From an uncultured Lachnospiraceae bacterium (GTDB lineage Bacteria > Bacillota > Clostridia > Lachnospirales > Lachnospiraceae), in contig CATZPU010000071.1 of NCBI GenBank assembly GCA_958422845.1, positions 1-6,381 of the forward strand: a stretch of 6,381 bases of DNA, written 5' to 3'. This document shows positions 5,928 through 6,381 of this stretch, piece by piece. The notes below the pieces were generated by a model. It worked only from the letters and a program-made list of their open reading frames with translations, was not told where the DNA came from and did not search any database. The position numbers and the translations under genes were made by a program. Within the stretch, counting starts at the first letter, position 1. Each line of letters begins with the position of its first letter.

Positions 5928-6381
5928 ATGGAAGGACAGTTTATCAGGACAGAAATGCTGTTTGGAAAAGAAAGTATGGACAGGCTTGCGCATGCGCGCG
6001 TGGCAGTATTCGGAATAGGAGGGGTCGGCGGATATGTGGTGGAAGCCCTTGCAAGAAGCGGTGTCGGCACGCTTGACCTGATCGATAATGATACGGTCTG
6101 TGAATCAAACCTGAACCGTCAGATCATTGCGCTGCACAGCACGCTTGGTATGTATAAGGTAGATGCCGCACGGGAACGTATTCTTGACATCAACCCTCTG
6201 GCAAAGGTAAATTGTCATAAGACGTTTTTTCTGCCGGAAAGCGCGGACGATTTTCCGTTTGAAGAATACGATTACGTCGTGGATGCGATCGATACGGTAA
6301 CGGGAAAAATAGAGCTTATCCTGCGCGCTCAGGCTGCGAATACTCCCGTGATCAGCTGCATGGGCGCCGGAAATAAGCTCG
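5928..6381 (+). CDS. tcdA: tRNA threonylcarbamoyladenosine dehydratase, partial at window end
   Basis: The first 151 residues of an E1-like (ThiF/MoeB superfamily) ATP-dependent enzyme, cut by the window edge. TcdA (CsdL/YgdL) cyclises t6A at tRNA position 37 to ct6A. Visible features are the Rossmann nucleotide-binding loop GIGGVGG (29-35), LIDNDTVCESNLNRQ (51-65) with the ATP-contacting acidic and SNLNRQ residues, K77, the DAID stretch (119-122) and CMGAGNKL (144-151). The N-terminus RTEMLFGKESMDRL and the IALHSTLGMYK segment match TcdA better than ThiF or MoeB. The zinc-binding and C-terminal parts are outside the window. The ATG directly follows the hydrogenase TAG with no spacing, and its ribosome site GGAGGAG (5918-5924) lies in the last hydrogenase codons, so the two genes are probably co-transcribed and coupled. 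Confidence 0.9.
   Translation, partial: MEGQFIRTEMLFGKESMDRLAHARVAVFGIGGVGGYVVEALARSGVGTLDLIDNDTVCESNLNRQIIALHSTLGMYKVDAARERILDINPLAKVNCHKTFFLPESADDFPFEEYDYVVDAIDTVTGKIELILRAQAANTPVISCMGAGNKL

Noticed and set aside
4656..5993. A 445-residue open frame on the - strand opposite the hydrogenase gene
   Set aside because: It is fully antisense to a gene with clear catalytic motifs, is rich in Arg, His and Leu with no recognisable domain, and reflects the codon bias of the sense strand.

Overview
The window looks like chromosome from a strictly anaerobic, gut-type clostridium, most likely a Lachnospiraceae member. This is inferred from the strong AGGAG-type ribosome binding sites, the moderate GC content, a monomeric group B-like [FeFe] hydrogenase, and a stand-alone condensation/carrier/ligase set of a kind known from gut Clostridia. 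Every gene is on the + strand, packing is dense, and no mobile element, CRISPR array, rRNA or tRNA was seen.

Region 1 (1-3203) is a compact three-gene operon: a free-standing NRPS-type condensation-domain protein (26-1429), a 75-residue acyl carrier protein (1448-1675) and an AMP-forming acyl ligase (1695-3203). Together they form a minimal C-T-A assembly line split over three polypeptides. The likely chemistry is activation of a fatty (or other) acid by the ligase, loading onto the carrier's phosphopantetheine arm, and transfer to an amine by the condensation protein, giving a fatty acid amide. This is the most interesting part of the window. An upstream gene may end inside the first start codon, so the operon may begin outside the window.

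Region 2 (3204-4263) is housekeeping: purC (SAICAR synthetase, 3296-4165). A plausible promoter lies in the 92-nt gap before it, and a strong 13-bp-stem intrinsic terminator follows it at 4213-4263.

Region 3 (4264-6381) starts with a good extended -10 promoter (4295-4324) and an mRNA leader of roughly 80 nt. The leader contains a possible 6-codon mini-ORF that overlaps the preferred hydrogenase start. The hydrogenase (4413-5927) has a cysteine-rich N-terminal Fe-S domain and all three H-cluster motifs. It is followed with no gap by the start of tcdA (5928 onward, cut by the window end), an E1-like tRNA threonylcarbamoyladenosine dehydratase. The last two genes are probably co-transcribed.
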